64,000 bases of DNA from NCBI GenBank assembly GCA_032718865.1, contig JALUTQ010000005.1:372001-436000 (forward strand), in the 5' to 3' direction. The position numbers and the translations under genes are program-made. Shown here in pieces: positions 34,762 to 46,868 of this stretch. Source of the stretch: Tilletia caries (Eukaryota; Basidiomycota; Exobasidiomycetes; Tilletiales; Tilletiaceae). Under the pieces are notes generated by a model that made no database searches, was not told the origin of the DNA, and was given only the letters and a program-made list of their open reading frames with translations. Within the stretch, counting starts at the first letter, position 1, and each line of letters begins with the position of its first letter.

Positions 34762-36671
34762 CATGAGCAAAAAGGCGCAGCAGGTCATCATCGACCTACA
34801 CCCCCCCTAGATGGCAAGCTGCCAAACTTATCCCCAACGAACGCGTCACCCACCCATCTCACTTCCAGGACGTCCGCGCCATCGAGTGGGAACGTCCGAT
34901 GGTGCTCCCATCTCGCATCCGCCCGACGGCGTCGCCTGTGTCCTGCTGGAGAACGACCCCAGGGATGTTGAGAGACTTCTCAGGAGGATGAAATGGGAGG
35001 AACACGCTGATTTTCTTGTCGATCTACTTCCCGAAGGCGGTGAGTTTCTCACACCTTCTTTTCACAATCTGTCTTGGTCCCTGCGGCTCACACGTTCCTC
35101 CCCCTACGATGTGAGACTGCAACGATACCTCAATCGCATCCTCGAGGACAGTCTTTCTGTCTGCATTCCGAGTCTCCAACGTACCGCCTTGGAGATCCTA
35201 ACATCACCGTCCTTCAAGGGTTGACACATCCGCTGCAATGCGTTCCGACTTTGATCGCGTTGGAGACAAGCGCCGACGAGAATGTGCGCACTACTGCATT
35301 CCGGATGCACAACCACCTGGCCCAGAAGCACGGATCGATCTTGGCCGCGCGATACCCCGAGCATGCTCGAGTGGCCTTTAACTTCCAACTGTCCATCAAG
35401 AGCGCTGACCAGCTGCGAGGTAAGAGCATCGAGCTTTACTTCGAGCTTTCCTTATCTCTGTGCGTCGTTGCTAACAGCTGTTCCTCTTTGCCACAGGTTC
35501 CCGGATGGAGGATCGACCGACGGCAGCTTTGCACCAGTGGTACTCGCTCGTGTCTGAGAAGCGACAGACCAAGCTCGACTTCCTCAAGTCAATGATAAAG
35601 GCCTTCGACACGGATCGGTTCGAAGAGGCCTGTACGGTGGTGAGATCATATCCGCGCAAAGTATCTGAGCCAGAGCTGACAGGTTCATGATTGTTGTGAA
35701 ACAGGAGCACGTTGCCTTCGCCCGGTTCATGGCAGACAACTTGGCCGTCTTTGACTACACGACGAACGAAGAGGTGATGACGGTGGTTGGCGAGCTTCGA
35801 ACCATTCTGTCCCTCGCTGGCATGCAGGCCTACTCTGCTATCGATGACGAGCTAGAGGAGCGCCAGAAAGAGCTCAGTAACCTGTCACAAGGCCCGCAGA
35901 AGAAGGTGAGTTCTGTCCTGCTCCAGCATTTGACCACTTTTCTGTGACCGCTCACGATGTTCTTCTTCTTCAACGCGCAGGCCGTTGAGATCTGGGCAGA
36001 GATAGAAACTACGTCTGCTCGGCCCAAGCGAGGCCTGCCTACGGCGACTTCACGTTAGTGCTCTTACCTCTGATTCCTTGGAGGACTCTGAAGTCTCGAG
36101 CTCACAAGGTAATTTTCTCGATGCAGAACCCTCTCAACAAGCAACCAGCCAACCAGTAGCAGCATCAGACAAGATCCTCGATAAGGCTCGTGAGCTGGAG
36201 CTCGCTTGGACCTCTACGATTCTCGGCTTCGCGTTGCTTCTGCGCAATCAGCTGAAGTGGATGTATACCCTGAGTGAAGCGTGAGTAGTAACTCACTTTT
36301 GACCCGGGTCCGTGATCGATTCTCTTGCTGATGTTCAGCACCGATTCACTCTTTTTGCAGACGATGCGCCAAGTACGTTCCCGGCAAGAAGACCAGTGCC
36401 GGGGCGGACAAGCCAGCTGTTCGACGCCCTCTCACGACTTCAGCGGCGGCGGTGCTCGAACTGGGCTCTCTCCCTGGAGCGTTCAGCTCATGTGAACAAA
36501 GTCATGATGCACTTCTGCAGATGCAGGCCTATCACGTAAGTTCAACGCCCTACCTCAGTCACAGACCGCTCCGGTGCTTACCGAACTCTGCCTGTTTGAC
36601 TTGTGATATAGAATGCTATCGCTGAGGAGGGCTCCATCCTCGAAGCCGACGAGGGCGACACCTACGATTGA
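34762..36671 (+). pseudogene. C-terminal fragment of cohesin loader Scc2/Mis4 (NIPBL), frameshifted
   Basis: Exons read as ..35039, ~35100-35419, 35497-35640, 35705-35905, 35981-36053, ~36127-36281, ~36360-36535 and ~36612-36671. Residues match the Scc2 C-terminal HEAT region: LQRYLNRILEDSL, QGLTHPLQCVPTLIALETSA, HNHLAQKHGSILAARYPEHA, then FARFMADNLAVFDYTTNEEV. The tail ends DEGDTYD. A full Scc2 is about 1,800 residues; only some 500 remain, and the MFS fragment ends just 24 bases upstream. Between ALEILT and VLQGLTHP (about 35,200) the frame shifts, so the reading frame is broken. The frame also changes near 34,890. In function the intact family loads cohesin onto chromatin; a complete copy should exist elsewhere in the genome. 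Confidence 0.75.
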
Positions 36672-36910
36672 GGACCCTTCGCATCACACATACATCGTCC
36701 AAGAACGCCAGCTTCACATGCAATCTTCTTCATCGCATCTACATTCCTCCCCTTTACCTTCTGATTCTCACATCCTAATCACTCTGCCATTGCAAGTTCC
36801 CTTCGCAAACAAGTCGTCATCATCACTCTTCCTGCAACCATCCACTCCAGAACGATGCTTTTCTCATCCCCGAGGCTTGAACGCATAAACATTGCAATCA
36901 ATACACAACA

Positions 36911-38184
36911 TCAATTTGTCCCATCAATCTTGTGCTGTAGCCGTGCTGAACGTCTGCCCGCGGGTGGGGGAATCGACTCCTCTTTTGCTTTCTTCGCTGA
37001 CGTCGCCTTGCCCTTGGAGCCGGGCTCCTTCTTCTCTTCCACTGCCTCCGCTTCCTTGCTCCCTTTGGCTCCACTTCTTCGGGAAGCCTTCACCTTTGGC
37101 TCGACCTCGGAGGGAGCATTCTCGCTGGCGGTCTCGGTCTTGTCAATGCTGGTCGCCTTCCGCTTGCCTTTTGAGCCTGACTTGTTCCACTTGCCTGGCC
37201 ATTCCGAGAAGCCGCCCTTGGTGCCGAGAAGGACAACGGCTTCGTATGCCAGGGACGGAACCGGCTGTCGATAGATAGAATGATGAGCTTAAAGATCTGC
37301 TGCAACATGTATAGAAAGAAGATCGATAGAACTATCACCTGAACGCTCAGCCGTCCACGTTTCATAAGGGGCATGCCACCAATCGCCTTGATGTGCTCGG
37401 ATGTGAGGAAATGTATCTGCTCCTTCTGCTCCGACGTGATGGAGCTCGAGGCGATGTGTTGCAACAGGGCCAAGGATACAAAGTGGGCAAGTCGAGACTT
37501 GAAAGTACAGTCGACCATGAACCACTTTGGGTTCGCTTTGTCTGTCTTGGGATCGAAGTACGGGTGGCTCTGCGTGGAGACAAAGAGGCGTGTTCAGCAA
37601 AAATCATCGAGAGAGTGAGTAGGATCTCATAGCTAGAGGAAGGAAAACAGCTTACTGGGTCCCAAGCAGTATGATCCGGGTATCCTTCTTTCGACACCTC
37701 GGCCAGGGCAGCGACACCTATCGTAGTCAAAGAGGAAAGGGTTAGGCAGTCCACATTTGAAAATAGACATTTACAGGCCTGACTTACCTGGCAATGCACC
37801 TATCACCGACACGCATGGAGCAGGAAGGAGAGAGAAGAGAAGAGACTCAGCTTTCGGATAGAGATCCCCTTCCGCTGTTCAATTGCTCACAATTCGAATG
37901 ATAGAACAGGACCTGGTCCCCAAGCTTCATCTTCTCCTTCATGATCGTCTTGGCCTCTGGATTCCGAACCCCATCCCAAGTCGTGGTCTTGAGCTTCTCG
38001 AAGTGATCGACCCTGATGAAGGAAAAGAAGAAAAGCTGAGAAGGAGAAAGCAAAGTGGGGCAGTTGTGGACATGTCAGCCATGAGGAGAGGAAACTTTAC
38101 GAGAATCAATGCCACATCGATCCCTTTCTCAAGGCATGTCTCCGGCTCGGCTTTCATCAGCCAGTACTGCGTCTCGGGCGCCAT
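36911..38184 (-). CDS. THYN1-like EVE-domain protein
   Basis: Minus-strand exons: 38184-~38101, 38012-37891, 37799-37788 (12 nt), 37717-37656, 37569-37339, 37264-36911. The product begins [20 protein letters not shown] and contains [60 protein letters not shown] and [10 protein letters not shown]. This is the complete EVE (PUA-like) fold of thymocyte nuclear protein 1, which binds modified nucleic-acid bases. A Lys/Ser/Ala-rich basic tail ending [10 protein letters not shown] follows, absent from the bacterial relatives and probably nuclear-targeting. The junction of exons 1 and 2 is uncertain: the obvious donor GTAAAG and acceptor CATCAG are out of phase, and a GTTTCC donor a few bases downstream would fit. 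The gene lies tail-to-tail with the Scc2 fragment. Confidence 0.82.
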
Positions 38185-38282
38185 CCTGCTTGACAAGCCA
38201 CGGACAGAAAGACTTTGGAGTAGCTTGGGTGCAGACGTCTTGACGATTCCTTGAAGTGGACCTGTCGTTGTACTTCAGTGAT

Positions 38283-39447
38283 GGAGGAAGATGAGAAGTC
38301 TCCTCCTCCTCGAAGACCTCGTCCACTCGACCGCCATCATCTCCAAACCTCAAGACAAACAGGCAAGTCTGTCCCAAAGACGCAGTACATAGACGCGATG
38401 AGGAGGCAACATACGCAACCCTGAACGGATCAAGCGACGCCTCACGCGAGGAAGAACGACGCCGTTCCTCACTCGTCTCGGATTCAACGTCGTTGCACGC
38501 TCTGCTGACGAAGAGCGACGGCCCTGTCGTTCCCTCCCGAATACCCTCAAGGCGAGTCTGTGCACTTTTGAAGGGGCGAGAGTCTTCCTTGCTCGGGAGC
38601 GAACGTTCTTCGTATGGGTGAGTTAATCCAGGAAGCGCATTGCAAAGTAACCCCTTTTCCCGCTGAAGATCGTTCCTTCCCCCCCTCTCTTTCCTTGTGA
38701 AATAGCTTCGCCTCAGCACAACTCTCATGGTCCTCGCACGAGCTATCCTGCTCCGACTCCAGATCAGGGACACGAAGAAGGCCCATGACCCGTCAGAGGT
38801 GTCCCTGACCACGTCCCAACGAAGAGCGGTGCGAAGAATTCTGCAAATCCGACTGGCACAGCTCCTTTCCAATTCGACCACTCCCACTCCCCTCGACCTG
38901 ACCCTATATCCACACTCACACCCCTTCCTAAATCTATCCCCTTCATCCATCGAGGCACATCCCCCATCAACCAAGCCACGATCCTACTTCCCCCTCTCCC
39001 CGAACCTACCCATCCCCTCCATCTTTCTCCGCGCCCTCTTCTCCATCCTAACCCTCCTCGCCCTCGGCGTAGGGCTGTACGACTTCCTCCGGTGCAGTCG
39101 CTGTTTGGAGCACTTTGACCATTTTGGAGCGACAAGTGCCAGTGAAGCGTTGGGCATGGATCGATAAACCTTTCGTCGAGTGCCGGAGCGGGAGCGGGAG
39201 CTGAGCCGGGGAGTGTGCAGGTGGTTGTGGAGAGTGGCGTCCCGGAGGGGTACGACGCTGCCAAGGCGGTCGAGGCACACAGTGGACGGTGAGTCTGAAG
39301 CGAAAGACTTCTTCGAACACCCGTCGAGGGTCGACTGATTCCTTTCTGTCTCCTTCATCCAGTGTTGTCCACCTCACCACAGTCCTCATCGCTGGTTCCA
39401 TACTTATCGTTGCCGTTCTCTTCGTAATCGACGAATTCCTGTCCTGA
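38283..39447 (+). CDS. Putative two-span membrane protein, gene model uncertain
   Basis: Three coding-looking stretches line up on the plus strand. About 38,300-38,620 reads RRDEEATYATLNGSSDASRE, then EERRRSSL, ending at a TATGGGTGAGT donor. About 38,710-39,090 encodes RRAVRRILQIRLAQLLSN and a span FLRALFSILTLLALGVGLYDFL. After a frame change, 39,190-39,292 and 39,361-39,447 are joined by a clean intron and end with a second span VLIAGSILIVAVLFVIDEFL. The pieces are not all in phase and no start codon is obvious, so this is either a gene with introns I cannot place or a decaying one. No family recognised. Confidence 0.3.
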
Positions 39448-39729
39448 GCGGCCAGCATCTTTACGTTCGGTGCCCAGTAATTGCGGTTCTGCTTCGTTGC
39501 CTTCCTCTCGCTTCCCCCGCCTGCCTCGTACACCAAGTAACGGTGAGCAATAGGAACTCGCAGTCATAATTGCAGGACGATATAGATATACACAAGAGTA
39601 CCCATTCTGAGAGCGAGAAGGGAAAAGCAGAGAGTCAAACCCCGAGGAACATATAAAGGACGCAGCGTCGAGGGGATCGGAGGCGCAGTATAGAGCCTGG
39701 CTCGATCCATGACACACTTGCGCAAATCC

Positions 39730-41015
<1,286 letters not shown>

Positions 41016-41024
41016 CGTGCCAAC

Positions 41025-41931
41025 ATCGCCAACCCAACGCCGGTCACGGTCACGGCCCCGGCTCCGGCTCCAGCTGCGAAGGAGCGACCGAAGCCTGTGA
41101 AGAAAGCGGTTCGCACGGGCGCGGGCCCGGGATTCAGGACGGTCGCGTTCGCCTCCCTGGATGGCGGGCTGGGATCAACGGCAGCGGCAGCGGCAACGGC
41201 AACGGCCGCGAAGTCCTCTTCATCCTCCTCCTCCTTGTCGCCGGCGACAATAAAGAAGGCGACGACGACGAAGAGGATTTCAGCGGCGGCGGCAGCGGCA
41301 GCTGCGGAGGGAGAGGACTCTGACTCGTCAGCGCCGGAGCGGACGAAGAAGAAGGCGAAGGTTGACATCAGGTCTCCAGCTACGAAGACCACTAACCGAC
41401 GAAGCACGAGCGTACTCTCGTCCCCATCTCAACCACCCAGCACCATCGGTAGCAGCGCCGGCGCCGGCGAAGCAACCGCCGCTGCACAACGAGCGCGCGA
41501 CCTCATTCAGTTCGAACAGGAACGGAGTCAGCTGCAACTCGAGATCTCCCAGTTGCGGATCCGGTGTGCGGAGGCGGAGGAGCGGGTTGCGATGTGGGAG
41601 AGGAAGGTCGAGGAGCTGAAGAGGGCTGCTGGTGCTATTTCTTCTGAAGAGGAGGAGGAAGATGGCGAAGCTGAAGCAGAAGAAGAGGAGGATGGGGAAG
41701 AGGATTTTTCAAGCACGCCTGCCCCCGAATACGAGAGCGAAGAAGAAGAGCCCGAAGACGATGATGGATGAAGAGCCCGAAGACGATGATGGATCCAGCG
41801 CCAGCGCGGGCGAGGAGAAGCGGCTGAAGAAGAACGCGGATGCGAGGAGACGGTGGGCGGAGAATCGGTCGAGGAAGTTGGCTGGGCTGCCGATTGTTTC
41901 GCCCAGGGGAAAGAAGACGGGGGGCGAGTGA
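41025..41931 (+). pseudogene. 3' fragment of a coiled-coil nuclear protein, frameshifted by a 25-bp duplication
   Basis: From the breakpoint near 41,020 a plus-strand frame reads PTPVTVTAPAPAPAAKERPK, then low-complexity Ala/Ser and a basic NLS-like ERTKKKAKVD. A heptad-like coiled coil follows (RARDLIQFEQERSQLQLEIS ... CAEAEERVAMWERKVEELKR) and then a Glu-rich segment. A 25-bp tandem duplication (copies at 41,747-41,771 and 41,772-41,794) creates a TGA at 41,769. Without the extra copy the frame would continue through KKNADARRRWAENRSRKLAG to a TGA at 41,929-41,931. No start codon belongs to it. Family not recognised; chromatin or kinetochore function would be a guess. Confidence 0.65.
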
Positions 41932-42508
41932 GTGGAGTAGGCGAACGGGGGAGGCGCTGGCTGGCCTCCCTCTCGTTTTCGGACTCTGACTGATTCTTTG
42001 GCCTCCTTGGGTCACGGGGTCGAACGTACATCGTCTTTCCCGACAACGGCGCAAGCAACCCTGGCCCCCTTCTTATGGGTCTTCGAACCTCTGAAGCTCG
42101 CGGCGCACACGAAACATACAACGCCTCGTCTGGTCTCGGGCCTTTACTCTCGACACGGCCGTTCGAGGATGCATGAAAGCAACCCGCCACTCGGCATATT
42201 CACGGGGAGCCCTTCTCCAATCTCGTCAAGTCCCAACGTTCCGGCATCGACCTCGTTTTCTTTTCGATTTCACGGCTATCAGCGCATCGCGCATTAGCAT
42301 CAAGCTTTTCGGCTCTCTCTTCCTTGCTTTTCTCAGTCACGCCCCCAAATACATTCACACACATCCATCCACTCTTGTACGTGTAAACCTCTCTCTGTTC
42401 AACCTCCTCGCTCCTGCTCTGCTCTCAATAATTACATCTTCTCTTTTCTCCCTTCCGCTCTCTCCCTCTCTGAACTGGACCGTCGTGAAGCAGCTTCCTA
42501 CGATGGAC
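41932..42508. other. Intergenic with CT-rich leader
   Basis: No exon is supported. The stretch 42,300-42,480 is strongly pyrimidine-rich on the plus strand, like other promoters and leaders in this window, and leads into the coiled-coil exon that follows. Confidence 0.4.
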
Positions 42509-42512
42509 GAAG

Positions 42513-45500
42513 GTGGATGCTGAGTTCGAGGCGCAGGACGAAGCAGCCAAGACGGCGTACCAGCGGATTGGCCAGCTTGTGAAGGGAGCCAGCACGATCT
42601 CAGAGGCCATGCAGTACGTTTACGTTTCCACTCTTTCCCTTTAGCCCTGAACGCATACAGTCACCAGACTGTCGTGACTGCGGTATCACTTCGCCTCTAT
42701 ATTCGTACTGAACTTCGATCTCTGGTCACAGTGCAACGTTCCAGGGAGCAGTAGGCCAGTGTGAAGTGTACGAGGCAGACGTGGCCGAGCTTAGCGACGC
42801 GATGGCGACGGCGCATTCAGAAATTCTGCAGCAGCTCAATGACACTGCTGGGACAATTCGGTGAGCATGACAATGGGCGTTTTTGATACTCTCTGGGTGT
42901 TTCTCAGCTCACACGCTCGCCTTTACATTCTCTTGATGAAGGGGTATTCAGAAATGATTTTGGACACGTCCAGCCTCAGTAAAAAATGAGGCGCTGTGGG
43001 TACGCTGCTGAAACACTGTGACGCTGCTGAGACGCTGCTGAGACGCTGCCAAAGGAGGAGCCCCTTCAACAGCGTCTCAGCACGCTGCTGACACGCTGCT
43101 GATACGCTGCACGAAAATGTAGAAAAGGTGATGAATTTTTGAATTTTCTGACCACGCTGCCGACACGCTGCGGTCACGCTGGGACGATTTCATTGATTTT
43201 TGGCAGCACTGACACGCTGCCAGCACGCTGCTGATCCGCTGTATGAAATCAAAAGTTCAATTTTGAAAAATGATTCACCTCTCCACGCTGTCGACCCGCT
43301 GCTCAACAGTCAGTCAACACCCAACTCGTCGCATCCCACAGCCTCCCTATCCCCTCATCAGCATCGGCATCTCGTACCGCAAGCAACTACCAACCTCAAC
43401 ATGGGCGCTCTCCTCCCCGTGCCGGTCTCTTCCTGCCCCTCGCATCCGTCAGTTTCGGCGGACTAACGCCCTCGTCTCACGACCGCCTGTTCGGGACCGA
43501 CGCCGCCAACCTGGCATCTCGCTTCCCCACCGACAGCTTCCAGGCCACCAAGCTCCTGCTCGGTATCCCCTGCGACGGCGCCTCAGTAGCAAAGGCCAGA
43601 CACTCTTCGAAGCCGCGCCATGGTTCGATCCGCCTCGCCATTCAATCACGGTCAGTCTCTTACTACCTCACCCCACAGTCTCCTCAATCCTTCCTTTGCT
43701 GAATGCTGACTACTGGCCCTTTATTCCATCCATCTCAACACACCATCCTCTCTTGTGCGCACAGCACACGCGGCTCACCGACTCGTCGTTCTTGCCTACA
43801 TCCTCTGCGTCTCTTACTTCCGGCTTCAGCTCACCACTCGTCTCGGTCGTGCATCACAGCTGATCCTTCTCCCGTTCTACTCGTGTCCATTGACCTTCTG
43901 ATTTAAGCTTCGACGATGGACAGGTGAGCCAGCGCGTGCTGTGATGCTGTGACAGTGACAATGAGACTGACTGCATTCTTTTTTCTGGCCGCAGTCTCGT
44001 TCTGCCGACGTAGCAGCTCATCCTCAGCCAACGTCTTGACAACTCGTGCGCATGACTTTGCCCCGTGAGTCCCCTGCTGTGCACCTCCTGCCTCCGCCTC
44101 GCTCCACACTAACAGTCTTCTCTCCCTCGCGATGTCACCATCCAGGCTCGTCATACACACACGTCTTGCCGGCGAGCAACTCGACAGCCACGTCCTGCTC
44201 CGCGCTCGTATGCTCCTCTCCGAGCAGTCCAGCGCTGATTCGCCATAATCATGGTTCACGAATGACTACTCACTTACACTTAACGGCTGACCCTTTCTCC
44301 CTCTCCAGCTCCTGTACCCCTCAAAGATCATGCCTCGCGTGTCAGGACCAGAAGCTCGTGAGTAACATGGTTCTATCCGTCGTTCAGCAGCGCTGACCGC
44401 GTCTCTATCTCTGTGGCAGGACTTTCTTAAGTGCATGTATGCGTGTTTATCTGATGTGTACTGCCAGCGTGTGGGCAGCGTGTGGGCAGCGTAATACAGA
44501 AATTTTCTATCTATTAACTAGCAGTGTGAGACCAGCGTGTGGGCAGCGGAAGAGCAGCGTATCAGGAAAAAACATGACAGATTTCGAGAGATGCGACACG
44601 CTGCTTATACGAGTGATTTCTGTCCACAGCGTATCGACACGCTGCTGAGGCGCTGCTGAGGCGCTGCTGAGGCGCTGGCGAGGTTTATCACAGGATGGTA
44701 CGGTATTTTGATTTTTATCCCAGGATGGTACGCCCTCCAAAATTAGCACAGGATGGTACGCTGTGAAAATTATTTTTGCCTATCCTCACTGCCTGCCGAA
44801 AGTGTCCCTCAAGGTGTGCAAAATTACTGACTCCCTCCCCTCTCCCCGCTCAGAATGGAATCTTCTAGAGACAGTTCAGCTCTCATAGAGCGCGGCGTGC
44901 GCCCTCTGAGAGACGTAGATTCGGCCTGAGGACTTGTTGTTGCGAACTGGAGAGTGCCATACATATTGACATTGAACACTCTGACTGTAAGACGTGTACT
45001 TCCGTGGAATAAAGGCCTATAACGTCTCTGACGGCCCTAGACGAGGTGTAACTCTCGTCGGTGGGCACCCAGCGCGGCACAAGCCTGCGGAGATGCCAAT
45101 GCTACACAATGTTGAGAGACTAAGTATCATCCTTGACGTTGAGGACGGGAGTCAGTGAGGAGATTGGGAAGCATCAATTTTGCCAGTGTACCATCCTGTG
45201 ATATTTTTGCTTTCCGTACCATCCTGGGATAAAAATCAAAATACCGTACCATCCTGTGATAAACCTCGGCGCTGGCGCTCTGTATGGGGTCACAGAAGTT
45301 CCGGCAGCGTCTCAGCAGCGTGTCGGCAGCGAGAAGGCAGCGTACCCCGGCCGAAATTTTTTACTGAGCGTCCAGATTCCAGAGTTCGTGCTTTTTCGGG
45401 TATATTTTGAATTTTGAACACCCTCCAAATCTCACATTCGTCCAGAACTCCTTCGCAGTCAGAACTCGTGCTTTGGCCATCGCCGGATCAAGGCAGGTTT

Positions 45501-46538
45501 TCAATGGTTTAAGTCTGCCAATATAGCGCACCGCCTGAAAAGAGGTCACTTCCAACACGATAACTGACCAACAACATCACCAATCGTTGTACTTGGACCT
45601 GCAGTGGATACCTGAACGCAGCACCGTCTCTCCATTGAAATTTTAGTGCTGTTCGTTATGTATGGTTTGGTGCCATGGTGCGAGAAGTGAAAAAAAGTCT
45701 GGTAGAATCAACAAAAATCGACGAAACCATCCGAAAAAAGGTCTTCGAGCTCTTCCACGAGAGATACCACGAAAGCGTGTGAGTAAACCATACTTAGAGC
45801 AAAGACAGTCTGGGTAGAACTTTCCACGAAGAAGAAAGTGCGCTTTGATTGAAGAGAAATGGTTGAGATCCCATTGAGCTGTGTCGGTTTGGGTGAGAGG
45901 GGTCATTTTTTTCCCGCTCGGTGGAAAGGAAGAGTTCTGGACAGAAGAGGTTTCTACTCGCACGATTTTGGCCGAGGAAGAAGTCTGGAGGGTTTTACTA
46001 ATAGAGCTCCAGAACTTCCACTTTCAGACCTCTCGAAAAGCACTAGTTCTGGATTTCTGAATACCCCTTCAAAAGTGACATTCTGGGGAAGATGTAAAAG
46101 GAGAAGCAGAGCTACGAGGAGCAACGTTTGAACTTATGTGAGCACGACGCTTATGCTTCTCACGTCAACGGGAAAGGGTTAAATCTTTGAACGTGGCTGA
46201 TGACTTTTCTCGCAGTCCATAACTTCAGAAGGAAGGCCCAGGACCAATTCAGCAAGTACGAGGTAGACCGTGATGAGCTGCTCAAGGTTGCTGCTGCTGT
46301 GAATGACACCAAGGCGTCCGAGAAACGTGAGTCCTCCAGCTGAAGTGTTACATCCCTGGCGTATTCGAGATCATGAATCGCTCATCACTCGCTTCCTGGG
46401 TACGTAGAGATCCGGGAGCACGGCAATGGCTCTCATCCAGTCCTTGTAGCATCAAAAGATTCGCACATCGCCGACAGACTTGGCAACGCAGATGCTATTC
46501 TGAAGATCCGATTCCGAAGACGGACGGCTAGGATTTAG
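42513..46538 (+). CDS. Coiled-coil protein gene with transposon-filled intron (5' end unclear)
   Basis: Exons: ~42513-42613, 42732-42860, 46228-46326 and 46408-46538. They join in phase to give a helical sequence: VDAEFEAQDEAAKTAYQRIG, GAVGQCEVYEADVAELSDAM, ILQQLNDTAGTIRRKAQDQF, SKYEVDRDELLKVAAAVND, ending IRFRRRTARI. The intron between 42,861 and 46,227 is 3.4 kb because it contains three nested elements; without them it would be about 0.2 kb. No ATG stands in frame at the 5' end (a TGA lies just upstream), so the first exon is missing, or begins with a short ATGGACGAAG leader whose splice I cannot confirm. No family recognised; the composition suggests a rod-like scaffold. Confidence 0.5.
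42974..45368. mobile_element. Second-level TIR element with ACGCTGCTG subterminal repeats
   Basis: It starts CTCAGTAAAAAAT and ends with the inverse ATTTTTTACTGAG. It is flanked by a direct repeat CGTCCAG at 42,967-42,973 and 45,369-45,375, a good target-site duplication. Subterminal regions on both sides are packed with ACGCTGCTG/ACGCTGCCG units (about 42,995-43,240 and 44,455-44,680 plus 45,300-45,345), the kind of transposase-binding clusters seen in Mutator-like and hAT elements. The interior (43,400-44,420) holds spliced-looking coding pieces such as FGTDAANLASRFPTDSFQAT, RLVIHTRLAGEQLDSHVLLR and LLYPSKIMPRVSGPEA, not recognised. These could be captured host exons or a decayed element gene. 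No DDE transposase is visible. Confidence 0.7.
44680..45267. mobile_element. 588-bp MITE with 53-bp TIRs and 9-bp TSD
   Basis: Positions 44,680-44,732 and 45,215-45,267 are perfect inverted repeats of 53 bp (outer end GAGGTTTATCACAGGATGG). Each arm contains the motif CAGGATGGTACG twice, with a third copy just inside. The element is flanked by the direct repeat GGCGCTGGC at 44,671-44,679 and 45,268-45,276. A 9-bp duplication with long TIRs is typical of Mutator-like elements. No ORF of note, so it must be moved in trans. Confidence 0.85.
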
Positions 46539-46868
46539 GATTGAAACTTTTCCAGTCAGCTTTCGTCCCATTCCTCTACCTTCTTCCCCTTCACAACGCT
46601 CTCTACGTCCTCGGAGAACTCGAAGTTCTCATCATTCCCATGCGCTTTACCGACGAACTGTACATTTGGACGCAGGCAAGAGAGATGTTCCCCCAAAACG
46701 GAGCGGAGCGGTCATCCATACAGACCTCGTTTGCGTATGCTTGAGAATGATCGAGACACACCTTGGTGTGAGAGCCATAGCTGAGCAAGGCGTCGGTTGG
46801 GGGATGCCTGAGTTCGATTCGGGTCGTAGCCCGCAGTTTGCCTGCAGGAAAGAGTTAACCAAAGGGGC
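46539..46868. other. Short intergenic stretch
   Basis: No exon supported. The sequence lies between the stop codons of two converging gene remnants. Confidence 0.4.

Larger units (their letters stand above)
42932..46077. mobile_element. Outer TIR element of a three-level nest
   Basis: Terminal inverted repeats: TGAAGGGGTATTCAGAAAT at 42,937-42,955 and its exact reverse complement at 46,053-46,071. If the inner insertion is removed, the homology between the arms extends about 100 bp (both arms share CCAGA..TCGTGCTTTT-like and ACCCTCCA-like blocks). A possible 7-bp target duplication ACATTCT lies at 42,925-42,931 and 46,078-46,084. Its own length without inserts is about 0.75 kb and it has no ORF, so it would be non-autonomous. 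Confidence 0.65.

Noticed and set aside
34762..34890. MSKKAQQVIIDLHPP as start of an independent small gene before the Scc2 fragment
   Set aside because: Frame is lost within 40 residues and the following exon is in another frame; cannot be told from random sequence.
42990..43240. CRISPR-like array of ACGCTGCTG units
   Set aside because: Units are short, irregularly spaced, and subterminal in a TIR transposon in a eukaryote; no spacer-repeat pattern.
46730..46860. Possible second tRNA (GTTCGATTC-like box)
   Set aside because: GAGTTCGATTCGGG resembles a T-arm, but no matching acceptor, D or anticodon stems can be paired.
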